Positions 11,501-17,823 of a stretch of DNA of 42,721 bases are shown in pieces. Below the pieces are notes generated by a model that did no database searches, was not told where the DNA came from, and was given only the letters and a program-made list of their open reading frames with translations. The stretch spans positions 1 through 42,721 of the forward strand of contig JAFAUB010000127.1 in NCBI GenBank assembly GCA_019243635.1. The letters are read 5' to 3'. A program made the position numbers and the translations under genes. Origin of the DNA: Pseudonocardiales bacterium. GTDB lineage: Bacteria; Actinomycetota; Actinomycetes; Mycobacteriales; Pseudonocardiaceae. Numbering within the stretch: the first letter of the stretch is position 1; every line of letters begins with the position of its first letter.

Positions 11501-11719
11501 TGCATCGTTCAGGTTTCCGCGCGCGCAGCCGGATCGGTTCAGCGAGACCAACAGCCGTTGGACGCCCCCGCGCTGGCGCGCTGGCGTGACGTCGTGCGCG
11601 AGGCCGCCCGGCGCACCGCGGGGCCGGAGTTCGTCGCCATCGACAACGGCGACTGCGCGCGGTGCCCCTCGAAGATCGCCTGTCCGCTGCACGACTCCGG
11701 CCGGCAGGTGACGCAGTGA
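8510..11719 (+). CDS. adnA: AdnA subunit of the AdnAB helicase-nuclease
   Basis: This is one subunit of the heterodimer that resects DNA double-strand breaks, the actinobacterial counterpart of RecBCD/AddAB. The 1069-residue protein has an N-terminal UvrD-like motor with Walker A GGPGTGKTT (residues 39-47), Walker B LIVDDAQHL and motif III LLLLGDPDQTVFSF. A C-terminal RecB-type nuclease follows, with RGRVDRLE, VIVDVKSGK and QLAVYQLA. The final C-x2-C-x5-C (CARCPSKIAC) fits an Fe-S cluster. I chose ATG 8510, with GGGGGA about 9 nt upstream, because an upstream ATG at 8456 would overlap the divergent gene. The stop codon overlaps the start of adnB. Confidence 0.92.
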   Translation: MRSVSILVRSVTAAPRAAVWCPEGRRVLEHRSGPLRVLGGPGTGKTTLVAHTVADRVLRGGVDPERVLVLTSSRPAAAALRERIVEQLVAHGVTPTVREPLVRTVHSYAFAVLRLQASLRDLPPPRLLSGPEQDVVVRELLAGELAAGGRGWPARLRPALGLPAFAAQLRDLLMRAAERGLAPEDLIALGRTSGRAEWVAAGRFFRGYEQVMLLRGSVGTAAPQATAPALDAAELVSTALLVLDTDAEVLRRESDRVRHLIVDDAQHLDPLQARLVTRLGESAHELLLLGDPDQTVFSFLGADPGLLATGGSGVVRLRTGHRMAPAVRVAVSRLAGRLPGPRAELDGPAGEQPGGEVTVRVFGSAAAEASWVADQLRRAHLLDGVAWSDMAVLVRSTARALPVLRRALLAAGVPVAAPREELPVARQSAVLPMLEVLRCAVRPAALDEQTAVALLGSPLGGADPLALRRLRRELRRRELAAGGARSSGALLVDVLCTDRGSAQGRHRALEGLDDRTAAPARRLAALLAAAAEVARRGDSAEEVLWQVWQASGLARRWAATAARGGPAGMQADRDLDAVVALFDAAARYADRLPGADGGPAGVLGFCDYLTDQQIAGDSLAARSPQGESVTVLTAHGAAGREWSLVAVPGVQEGSWPDLRLRGSLLGVEHLVDTTAGIESATVSRTAPLLAEERRLLLVATSRARHRLLVSAVRGEDEQPSRFLTELEGADEPMPERPVASRDRALSLPELVAELRRVCCDPAEVGGRRRGAAAGLARLARAGVPGAHPDSWYGLGPPSSDAPLRVLGEPARVSPSLVELVTSCPVRWLLTRHGGEDVQALPAVTGSLVHRLVQAVAAGATDQQLEDALAQAWAGVDAGAPWYSRAEQQRVRHMVAMFRLWWRESRDELTEVGCEQEVEVRLPPPDDPADDPAVLLRGRVDRLERDRHGRPVIVDVKSGKTPLSKRAVEDHAQLAVYQLAAAHGAFTEHGLAAEPGGACIVQVSARAAGSVQRDQQPLDAPALARWRDVVREAARRTAGPEFVAIDNGDCARCPSKIACPLHDSGRQVTQ

Positions 11720-14700
11720 CGGCGGTGAGGGCCGGCCGCATCGGGCCCGAGGAGCTCGCCGAGGAGCTCGGTATCGCAGCCCCCACCGCGGCGCAGGCCG
11801 AGGTCATCGCCGCCGACCCCGGCGGGCCGACGCTCGTGGTCGCCGGTGCCGGGTCGGGTAAGACCGAGACGATGGCGGCCCGGGTGGTATGGCTGGTCGC
11901 CAACGGGTACGTCACCCCCGAGGGGGTGCTCGGCCTGACGTTCACCCGTAAGGCGGCCCAGCAGCTCGCTGAGCGGGTTCGGGCGCGGTTGCGCCGGCTC
12001 GCCGGCTCGGCGGTGCTGGATCGGCTCGACCCCACCGGGCAGCGCCGGGCTGCGGTGCTGCCCGGTGAGGCCACTGTGCTCACCTACCACGCCTACGCCG
12101 GCCGGCTGGTCGCCGAGCACGCGCTGCGGCTACCTACCGACCCGGGAGCCCGGCTGCTCACCGAGACCGGCGCGTGGCAGCTTGCGCACCGGGTCACCGC
12201 CGGGTGGGAACAGGATCTCGACCTGGACGGGAAGGTGCCCCGCACGGTCACCGGCTGGGTGCTCGGGCTGGCCGGCCAGCTTGCCGAGCATCTCTGTGAG
12301 CCGGCGCGACTGCGGGAGTCCACCGAAGCGATGATCATCGAGCTCCTCGCGGCCGCCCCCAGCTCACGCCAGCGGGGCCCGCTGAGCGCCGAGCTCAGAC
12401 CGATAGTGGACGCTCAGCGGTCTCGGTTGGCGATACTGCCGCTGGTGGAGCGTTACACCGAGCTCAAGCGGCGCGAGGCGGTGCTCGACTTCGGTGACCA
12501 GATGGGCGTCGCGGCCATGTTGGCGCGCGACCATCCGGAGGTCGGCGCGGCCGAACGGGCCCGCTTCGGAGCCGTGCTGCTCGACGAGTACCAGGACACC
12601 GGGCACGCCCAGCGGGTGCTGCTCCGGTCGTTGTTCGGCGGTGCCGTGATGTCCGGGAGCGCGACGTCCGAGAGTGCGACTTCCGGGAGTGCGATGTCCG
12701 GGAGTGCGATGTCCGGGAGTGCGACGGCTGGGCGCGCGATCCCGGTTACCGCAGTCGGCGATCCCTGCCAGTCGATCTACGGGTGGCGCGGTGCCTGCGC
12801 GGCCAACCTGCCGCGGTTCACCACCGACTTCCCCGGCGTGGACGGGACCCCAGCGGTGACCCGCGGGTTGCTCACCAGCTTCCGTAACCCTCCGGAGGTG
12901 CTCGCGGTGGCGAACGCGGTCTCCGGTGAGCTTCGCGGCGGACCGGTGCGGGTCGGTGAGCTGCGCTGCCGGGACGGTGCGCAGACCGGTGAGGTCCGCG
13001 CCGCGCTGCTGCCCGACGTCCGCGCCGAGGTGAACTGGGTTGCCGCCGCCATCGCCGAACGCTGGCACTCGGCAGTGGCCGACGGGAGCACCCCGCTGAC
13101 CGCCGCGGTGCTGGTGCGTCGCCGCGCGGACATGGCGGCGCTGGCCGCCGCATTGCGCTCCCGTGACGTTCCCGTCGAGGTGGTGGGCCTGGGTGGACTG
13201 CTGGCGACAGCAGAGGTCCGTGACCTGGTCAGTGTGCTGCGGCTGCTCGTCGATCCGCTGGCCGGCACCGCCGCGGCCAGGTTGCTGACCGGCGCGCGGT
13301 GGCGGATCGGCGCGACCGACCTGGCCGCGCTGTGGGAGCGCGCCCGGGAGCAGGCGCCGGCCGCGCTACCTGACGAGTTACCCCGGGAACCCGCCGAGGG
13401 TCCGGGGCTGGTCGACGCGCTGGACTCACCCGGTGACCCGGCCCGCTACTCCGAGCTGGGCTACCAGCGGCTGCGTATGCTGGCCGCCGAGTTGCGGGCG
13501 CTGCGGCGCCGGGTCACCGCGCCGCTGACCGACCTGGTCGCCGACGCCGAACGGACCCTGCTGCTGGACACCGAGTCGCTGGCCCGTCCCGGCCCCGCGG
13601 GCCGGGCCCATCTGGACGCCTTCGCCGACCTGGTCGCGGACTTCGCCGCGGCCAGCCCGCTGGCTGGGCTGCCCGCGCTGCTGGACTACCTGGCCACCGC
13701 CGAGGAGGCCGAGGATGGTCTCGAACCGGGAGAGGTCGAGGTCGCCCACGACCGGGTGCAGATCCTCACCGTGCACGCCGCCAAGGGGCTGGAATGGCGG
13801 GTGGTGGCCGTCCCGCACCTGGTGGAGGGCGTGTTCCCGGCGGCCAAGAAGAGCTCGTCGTGGTTGCGGACGGTCACCGAGCTGCCGGTACCGCTGCGCG
13901 GTGACCGTGCCGACCTGCCCGGACTCGCGCTGCCCGCCGGCGCTGACCAGAAGGAGCTCGCCGAGGCCCTGTCGGTGCACGAGGCGGCCTTCGACACCCG
14001 CAGGCTGACAGAGGAACGGCGGCTGCTGTACGTCGCACTCACCCGAGCGGAGCAGACCCTGCTGGTCAGTGGGCACCACTGGGGCGAGGCGGGGAGCGCA
14101 CCCCGATCGCCCTCGGAGTTCCTGCTGGAGATTCGCGATGTCGAACACTGTGTGGTCGATCAGTGGGCCGCGGAGCCCGGCGAGAGCGAGCCTAACCCGC
14201 TGGACACCGCACCACCGAGGGCGATCTGGCCGGCCGACCCGCTCGGTGCTCGCCGGGATGCCGTGGCCGAGGGTGCCCAGCTGGTGCGCGACGCGCTGAC
14301 GCTCGTGAGCCCCGGTAGCCCCGGTAGCCTCGCACCGGTGCGCGGTGCGCAGGGTTGGCAGCGCGAGATCGACGTGTTGCTCGCCGAGCGGGATGCCCGC
14401 CGCGCTCAGTCACGGGTCGTGCTGCCCGCCCACCTGTCGGTGAGCCAGCTCGTGGAGCTCGCCGGGGAACCGTCGGCGCTGGCCGCGCGACTGCGTAGGC
14501 CGCTGCCGTTCGCACCGAACCCGATGGCCCGGCGCGGTACCGCGTTTCATGCATGGCTGGAACGCCGGTTCGGCTCCACACGGCTGATCGATCACGACGA
14601 GCTGCCCGGCGCCGCCGATGAGGGAGCCGCCCCGAACATCGAGCTCAGCTTGCTGCAAGCGGCTTTCCTCGCCAGTGAATGGGCGGCGCGAAGCCCGCAC

Positions 14701-15018
14701 GACGTCGAGGTTCCCTTTGAGACCGTGGTCGACGGGGTGGGCGTGCGCGGCCGGATGGATGCGGTGTTCGCCGACGCCGACGGCGGCTGGACGGTGGTCG
14801 ACTGGAAGACCGGGACGGTGCCCGACGAGGTCACCCTGCGCGCGCTGAGTGTGCAGCTCGCCGCTTACCGGCTGGCCTGGTCGGCACTGTCGGCGGCCCC
14901 GCTGAGCCGCGTGCGGGCGGCGTTCCACTACATCCGTGACAACCACACGGTGCGTCCCGCCGACCTGCTCGACGCCGAGGGGTTGCGGGATCTGCTGCGC
15001 TCCGTCCCCGTCGGCTGA
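11716..15018 (+). CDS. adnB: AdnB subunit of the AdnAB helicase-nuclease
   Basis: This is the second, dominant-motor subunit of AdnAB. The 1100-residue protein has the UvrD motor: Walker A VVAGAGSGKT (residues 41-50), LTFTRKAAQQL, Walker B VLLDEYQDTGHAQ and motif III GDPCQSIYGWRGA. Then come QILTVHAAKGLEW and LLYVALTRAEQTLLVSG, and a C-terminal nuclease with GTAFHAWLERRFG, GRMDAVFAD, TVVDWKTG and QLAAYRLAW. GTG 11716 overlaps the adnA stop as GTGA, so the subunits are translationally coupled. Unusually, about 25 residues of Ser/Gly/Ala/Met/Thr repeats are inserted between Walker B and motif III (see the repeat entry). Confidence 0.93.
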   Translation: MTAVRAGRIGPEELAEELGIAAPTAAQAEVIAADPGGPTLVVAGAGSGKTETMAARVVWLVANGYVTPEGVLGLTFTRKAAQQLAERVRARLRRLAGSAVLDRLDPTGQRRAAVLPGEATVLTYHAYAGRLVAEHALRLPTDPGARLLTETGAWQLAHRVTAGWEQDLDLDGKVPRTVTGWVLGLAGQLAEHLCEPARLRESTEAMIIELLAAAPSSRQRGPLSAELRPIVDAQRSRLAILPLVERYTELKRREAVLDFGDQMGVAAMLARDHPEVGAAERARFGAVLLDEYQDTGHAQRVLLRSLFGGAVMSGSATSESATSGSAMSGSAMSGSATAGRAIPVTAVGDPCQSIYGWRGACAANLPRFTTDFPGVDGTPAVTRGLLTSFRNPPEVLAVANAVSGELRGGPVRVGELRCRDGAQTGEVRAALLPDVRAEVNWVAAAIAERWHSAVADGSTPLTAAVLVRRRADMAALAAALRSRDVPVEVVGLGGLLATAEVRDLVSVLRLLVDPLAGTAAARLLTGARWRIGATDLAALWERAREQAPAALPDELPREPAEGPGLVDALDSPGDPARYSELGYQRLRMLAAELRALRRRVTAPLTDLVADAERTLLLDTESLARPGPAGRAHLDAFADLVADFAAASPLAGLPALLDYLATAEEAEDGLEPGEVEVAHDRVQILTVHAAKGLEWRVVAVPHLVEGVFPAAKKSSSWLRTVTELPVPLRGDRADLPGLALPAGADQKELAEALSVHEAAFDTRRLTEERRLLYVALTRAEQTLLVSGHHWGEAGSAPRSPSEFLLEIRDVEHCVVDQWAAEPGESEPNPLDTAPPRAIWPADPLGARRDAVAEGAQLVRDALTLVSPGSPGSLAPVRGAQGWQREIDVLLAERDARRAQSRVVLPAHLSVSQLVELAGEPSALAARLRRPLPFAPNPMARRGTAFHAWLERRFGSTRLIDHDELPGAADEGAAPNIELSLLQAAFLASEWAARSPHDVEVPFETVVDGVGVRGRMDAVFADADGGWTVVDWKTGTVPDEVTLRALSVQLAAYRLAWSALSAAPLSRVRAAFHYIRDNHTVRPADLLDAEGLRDLLRSVPVG
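12646..12720 (+). repeat. 15-bp tandem repeat (5 copies) inside adnB
   Basis: Five in-frame 15-bp units related to gcgatgtccgggagt lie at 12646, 12661, 12676, 12691 and 12706. The last two are identical and the first is the most diverged. They encode a pentapeptide repeat of the type MSGSA/TSGSA, placed between the DEYQDT box and the GDPCQSIYGWRGA box of the motor. The reading frame is preserved, so copy number can vary without breaking adnB. Confidence 0.85.
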
Positions 15019-15039
15019 CCGCGAGCCTCGCCGGTGTCG

Positions 15040-15260
15040 GTACCCGGTGCCCGCAGTCTCCGTAGAATGCCATAGCCGGCTACGTGTATGAAAAGAAATC
15101 CCACCGCTAGGTAGTCCCCCAGGGGACTTACGTGCGACTACCGATTGCCGCCTGCCCTTACTTCTCGGCAGGGTATGTGTTGCCGAATCGGTAATGCAGC
15201 CGATGAGGTGGTTCTCTGTGCCCGGTGCCCACCGGGACCCACCTTTCCTAGGAGGATTTG
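15040..15260 (+). promoter_or_regulatory. Structured 5' leader 1 of the glycine-rich peptide genes
   Basis: A promoter-like block (tacccggtg, tctccgtag at 15057-15065, ggctacgt at 15078-15085) is followed by a folded leader. Helix P1 pairs GGTAGTC (15110-15116) with GACTACC (15136-15142). P2 pairs CCGATT (15141-15146) with AATCGG (15186-15191). An alternative helix pairs ATCGG (15187-15191) with CCGAT (15200-15204) and cannot coexist with P2. P4 pairs AGGTGG (15206-15211) with CCACCT (15239-15244) around a CCCGGT/ACCGGG hairpin. AGGAGG at 15250-15255 precedes ATG 15261. The layout recurs before three more genes. Confidence 0.65.
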
Positions 15261-15557
15261 ATGTCTGATGCACTGAGCTTTGCCGAGGTCGACGGGCAGC
15301 GGGCGGAGCTGCTGCCGGCCCGTACCGTCCTGTCGATGTTCAGCGTCGGGGGCCCCCGCGGGGGCGATGCCGGCAACGCCGGCGCGGGCGGCACCGGCGG
15401 CGCGGGCGGTGCGGGCAGCGGTGAGGCGGAGGCCTCCGCCAGCCACTTCTACAGCGAGGGCGACGTCATCCTGTGGCCCACCGGCGGTGTTGGCGGCACC
15501 GGTGGCGCGGCCGCCGGTGGTCCCGCTACCGGTGGCGATGGCGTCGTCCAGCACTGA
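15261..15557 (+). CDS. Glycine-rich leader-type peptide 1 (RiPP-precursor-like)
   Basis: This 98-residue product begins MSDALSFAEVDGQ, continues AELLPARTVLSMFSVGG, then turns glycine-rich. The first 31 residues align with those of three neighbouring paralogues, so they behave as a conserved leader that ends in GG, where a protease could cut. The rest differs from the paralogues: PRGGDAGNAGAGGTGGAG, an acidic and aromatic insert (EAEASASHFYSEGDVILWP), and a second Gly/Ala-rich stretch ending VVQH. It lacks the NLLNLNLFGDQ block of the others. There are no Cys residues, so lanthionine or azole chemistry on Cys is excluded. The start is ATG 15261, 5 nt after AGGAGG. It has its own leader and terminator. 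Its function as an exported peptide is inference. Confidence 0.8.
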   Translation: MSDALSFAEVDGQRAELLPARTVLSMFSVGGPRGGDAGNAGAGGTGGAGGAGSGEAEASASHFYSEGDVILWPTGGVGGTGGAAAGGPATGGDGVVQH

Positions 15558-15606
15558 ACCGACGACTTCGGTCCCGCTACCGGGGTGTCGCTCGGCGCGG
15601 GGTCGT

Positions 15607-15632
15607 GGGGGGTGGCCGCCCGGCCACCCCCC
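15607..15632 (+). terminator. Terminator hairpin after peptide gene 1
   Basis: GGGGGGTGGCC at 15607-15617 pairs perfectly with GGCCACCCCCC at 15622-15632 around a 4-nt loop, followed by GTTT. It isolates gene 1 from the next leader. Confidence 0.85.
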
Positions 15633-15787
15633 GTTTGCTGTGTTCGCGGTAAGCGCCGGGTCGGCGAGATGTACGGCGCGGGCCGTTGCTGCTCTGCGTT
15701 GGACAGGCCAGCCCGGTTCGACAGGTCAGCTCGATCCGAAAGGGTAGCTCGGTCCGAAAAGGGTGGCTCGCTGTCCAGGATTCACCG

Positions 15788-15938
15788 CTTAGGTAGCCAT
15801 CGGGGCGAGTTACGTGTGACTACCGATTGCCTCGTGACCTTACCGCGAGCAGGGTATGTGGTGCCGAGTCGGTAATGCCGCCGATGAAGCGCTTGTCGTC
15901 CCGGGATCACTCGGGACCACCTTTCCTAGGAGGATTTG
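15788..15938 (+). promoter_or_regulatory. Structured 5' leader 2 of the glycine-rich peptide genes
   Basis: P1 GGTAG (15792-15796) with CTACC (15820-15824); P2 CCGATT (15823-15828) with AGTCGG (15867-15872), retaining pairing through a G-U pair; alternative helix TCGG (15869-15872) with CCGA (15881-15884). A hairpin GTCCCG (15898-15903)/CGGGAC (15912-15917) comes before AGGAGG (15928-15933) and ATG 15939. The upstream block tctccgtag is absent, so its promoter differs. Upstream, at about 15727-15770, are two imperfect direct repeats of gctcggtccgaaaagggt. Confidence 0.65.
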
Positions 15939-16214
15939 ATGTCTGCTGCAGTGAGCTTTGCCGAGATCGACGGCCAGCACGTGGAGCTGCTGCCGGCCCG
16001 TACCGTGATGTCGCTGTTCACCGCTGGTGGTGGCGGCGCCGGTCGCGGTGGCAACGGCGGCCAGGGGGGAGCCGGCGGCACCGGCCGGGGTGGCCTCGGT
16101 ATCAACCTCTTGAACCTCAACCTGTTCGGTGACCAGATCAACAGCGCCGGTGACGGAATCGGTGGCAAGGGCGGTGCCGCCAATGGTGGTATGGGTGGAG
16201 CTGAAAAGAGCTGA
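15939..16214 (+). CDS. Glycine-rich leader-type peptide 2 (RiPP-precursor-like)
   Basis: A 91-residue paralogue: leader MSAAVSFAEIDGQ then VELLPARTVMSLFTAGG, followed by a Gly-rich run (GAGRGGNGGQGGAGGTGRGG). Next is a conserved hydrophobic block, LGINLLNLNLFGDQINSAGD, and a second Gly-rich run ending GGAEKS. Leader and hydrophobic block are nearly identical to peptide 3, whereas the Gly runs vary in length, which suggests a framework of two Gly-rich arms around a fixed centre. It has no Cys. Start ATG 15939 has AGGAGG 5 nt upstream. With its own leader RNA and terminator it is transcribed alone. Comparison with PE_PGRS proteins fails because there is no PE domain. Confidence 0.85.
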   Translation: MSAAVSFAEIDGQHVELLPARTVMSLFTAGGGGAGRGGNGGQGGAGGTGRGGLGINLLNLNLFGDQINSAGDGIGGKGGAANGGMGGAEKS

Positions 16215-16267
16215 GCCGAACCGGCGGCGCCGGCGGTCGGGGCGATCGCGAGTCGTGCCGTTGAAGG

Positions 16268-16300
16268 GGGAGGGGTGGCCGGATCGGGGCCACCCCTCCC
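16268..16300 (+). terminator. Terminator hairpin after peptide gene 2
   Basis: A 13-bp perfect stem (GGGAGGGGTGGCC at 16268-16280 with GGCCACCCCTCCC at 16288-16300), a 7-nt loop and a trailing TTT. Confidence 0.88.
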
Positions 16301-16323
16301 TTTGGCGTCGACCTCCTGACATA

Positions 16324-16541
16324 GGTACCCGGTGTTCTGAGGTCTCCGTAGTCCTTGCTGTCGGCTACGTATTCGAAAATCAGCCCGGTTCTAGGTAGCG
16401 CACTCGAAGGAGTTACGTGTGACTACTGATTGCCACGCACGGTACCGCTCGGCAGAGTATGAGCTACCGAATCGGCACTGCTACCGATGAGGTGGTCTGT
16501 AGGCCCGGGTCACCGGGCGTCACCTTTCCTAGGAGGATTTG
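16324..16541 (+). promoter_or_regulatory. Structured 5' leader 3 of the glycine-rich peptide genes
   Basis: It shares with leader 1 the block ggtacccggtg (16324-16334), tctccgtag (16343-16351) and ggctacgt (16363-16370). P1 is GGTAG (16394-16398) with CTACT (16423-16427); P2 is CTGATT (16426-16431) with AATCGG (16470-16475); the alternative helix is ATCGG with CCGAT (16484-16488). P4 is AGGTG (16490-16494) with CACCT (16521-16525) around GCCCGG/CCGGGC. AGGAGG is at 16531-16536. An ACTC-GAAG-GAGT mini-hairpin sits inside P1. Confidence 0.65.
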
Positions 16542-16814
16542 ATGTCTGCTGCAGTGAGCTTTGCTGAGATCGACGGCCAGCACGTGGAGCTGCTGCCGGC
16601 ACGTACCGTCCTGTCGGTGTTCAGCACCGGTGGCGGCGGCGGCCGTGGCGGCAACGGTGGCGCGGGTGGCAAGGGCGGCGTCGGCCGGGGTGGCCTCGGT
16701 ATCAACCTCTTGAACCTCAACCTGTTCGGCGACCAGACCAACAGCGCCGGCGACGGCTTCGGTGGTGCCGGCGGCGCGGGCAACGGCGGCAATGGTGGAG
16801 CCCTGGACAGCTGA
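16542..16814 (+). CDS. Glycine-rich leader-type peptide 3 (RiPP-precursor-like)
   Basis: A 90-residue paralogue. The leader MSAAVSFAEIDGQ plus VELLPARTVLSVFSTGG is almost the same as in peptide 2. A Gly-rich run (GGGRGGNGGAGGKGGVGRGG) is followed by LGINLLNLNLFGDQTNSAGD and a second run, GFGGAGGAGNGGNGG, ending ALDS. The near identity to gene 2, including codon-level similarity, points to recent duplication of the whole leader-gene-terminator unit. ATG 16542 has AGGAGG 5 nt upstream. No Cys is present, and Ser and Thr are sparse in the tail, so any modification would have to use other residues or none. Confidence 0.86.
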   Translation: MSAAVSFAEIDGQHVELLPARTVLSVFSTGGGGGRGGNGGAGGKGGVGRGGLGINLLNLNLFGDQTNSAGDGFGGAGGAGNGGNGGALDS

Positions 16815-16862
16815 GTTGAGCTGACGCGGTCGGGTGGCCACCTGATCGTGGAAGCGCCGTTA

Positions 16863-16903
16863 GCTGGGGAGGGGCACGGGGGTTGAGGTCACCCCTCCCC
16901 AGC
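16863..16903 (+). terminator. Terminator hairpin after peptide gene 3
   Basis: GCTGGGGAGGGG at 16863-16874 pairs perfectly with CCCCTCCCCAGC at 16892-16903 across a 17-nt loop. Confidence 0.78.
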
Positions 16904-16974
16904 GGCCCCCAAGTGAACTACCAGCGGAGACGAGGTTTTATGGAGCTGGGTCGTAGGTATTTCCGAGGTCGGGA

Positions 16975-17182
16975 TCTCCGTAGAGTCTCCAGTCGGCTAG
17001 GTAGTCGATGAACCCTTTCAGCCTAAGTGATGCACCTGTAAGAGTTAAGCATCACTACTGATTGCCACATCGATCTCACCATGGGCAAGGTATGTAGCGC
17101 CGGATCGGCACTGCCACCGATGCGGTGCTCGCAGTCCCGGGGCCATCTGGAGACCACGGGGCCACCTTTCCTAGGAGGATCT
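16975..17182 (+). promoter_or_regulatory. Structured 5' leader 4 of the glycine-rich peptide genes
   Basis: tctccgtag (16975-16983) and ggctaggt (16995-17002) keep the promoter-like block. P1 has changed sequence but not pairing: AGTGATGC (17026-17033) with GCATCACT (17049-17056). P2 is CTGATT (17058-17063) with GATCGG (17103-17108); the alternative helix is ATCGG with CCGAT (17117-17121). AGGAGG at 17173-17178 precedes ATG 17183. The compensatory changes in P1 are the strongest evidence that the leader folds. Confidence 0.68.
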
Positions 17183-17452
17183 ATGTCTGATGCACTGAGC
17201 TTGGCCGAGCTCGACGGGCAGCGTGTGGAGCTGCTGCCGGCCCGTACCGTGTTGTCGCTGTTCAGCACCGGGGGTGCCGGCCGTGGTGGCGAAGGCGGCC
17301 GGGGCGGCCTCGGAGGTGTGGGCAGGGGCGGTCTCGGCGCCAACCTCATCAACATCAACTTGTTCGGTGACCAGACCAACCCCGCCGGTACCGGCTACGG
17401 CGGCGAGGGTGGCGCCGGTGCCGGCGGTGCGGGCGGTGCCGCCTACAGCTGA
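17183..17452 (+). CDS. Glycine-rich leader-type peptide 4 (RiPP-precursor-like)
   Basis: An 89-residue paralogue: leader MSDALSLAELDGQ plus VELLPARTVLSLFSTGG, then a Gly/Arg-rich run (AGRGGEGGRGGLGGVGRGG). The central block LGANLININLFGDQTNPAG keeps the pattern of peptides 2 and 3, and the tail TGYGGEGGAGAGGAGG ends AAYS. The leader is closer to peptide 1 and the core closer to peptides 2 and 3, so the set has mixed relationships. ATG 17183 follows AGGAGG by 4 nt. It is the last of four copies before the M50-type protease gene, and the only one with Tyr in both the Gly-rich part and the C-terminus. Confidence 0.85.
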   Translation: MSDALSLAELDGQRVELLPARTVLSLFSTGGAGRGGEGGRGGLGGVGRGGLGANLININLFGDQTNPAGTGYGGEGGAGAGGAGGAAYS

Positions 17453-17497
17453 GCTGGTGCCATCGGTAGTCAGGCGATTGCGTGTGGGGGCGTTGGG

Positions 17498-17520
17498 GGG
17501 TGGCCGGGCTTCGGCCGCCC
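17498..17520 (+). terminator. Terminator hairpin after peptide gene 4
   Basis: GGGTGGCCG (17498-17506) pairs with CGGCCGCCC (17512-17520), including one G-U pair, around a 5-nt loop; flanking G and C runs extend the stem imperfectly. Confidence 0.75.
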
Positions 17521-17713
17521 CTCCCGCACGTGATGTCAGCCGCGACCTGATGTGGTCCGCGACGCGATACGGGGCATTACACTACGCAGCGGCGCCGGGG
17601 AAACTAGGTAGTGACGAGTCGTGCCCTCGACAGGGGGCATCGGTAGGCTTGGGTGACAATGAGTAATGTCACTCGAGGTGTTTCTCGGTATAGCGGTTCA
17701 TGATCTGGCCGGC

Positions 17714-17744
17714 TTTCGGTTCGACCGGGTTTCGGTTCGACCGG
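17714..17744 (+). promoter_or_regulatory. Tandem 15-bp direct repeat upstream of the M50 protease gene
   Basis: tttcggttcgaccgg occurs at 17714-17728 and again at 17730-17744, a 16-bp period with an internal near-palindrome ggttcgacc. It lies 80-110 nt before the protease start in a 371-nt gap with no convincing gene. A regulator operator is a reasonable guess; the LuxR-type protein downstream is one candidate. Confidence 0.4.
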
Positions 17745-17823
17745 AGTATCGCGTCGGGGGGAGGGCGTCATCGATACTGAGCGTATTGTCGTTGAGTCCG
17801 GGCCTGTTGAGGCCGGGCCTGCT

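Noticed and set aside
15090..17182. Peptide-gene leaders as c-di-GMP (GEMM-I) riboswitches, from the AGGTAGC...GTTAC stretch
   Set aside because: The 5' half of that motif (GGGCAAACC and CGCAAAGCC elements) is absent in all four copies. I also found no match to the c-di-AMP, glycine, SAM or cobalamin patterns I know.
15261..17452. Glycine-rich peptides as PE_PGRS proteins
   Set aside because: There is no PE domain; the N-terminal 31 residues are a different conserved leader and the proteins are only 89-98 residues.
15261..17452. Peptides as microcin B17-like azole precursors or lanthipeptides
   Set aside because: The tails have no Cys and few Ser or Thr, and no cyclodehydratase, dehydratase or LanC-like gene is nearby.
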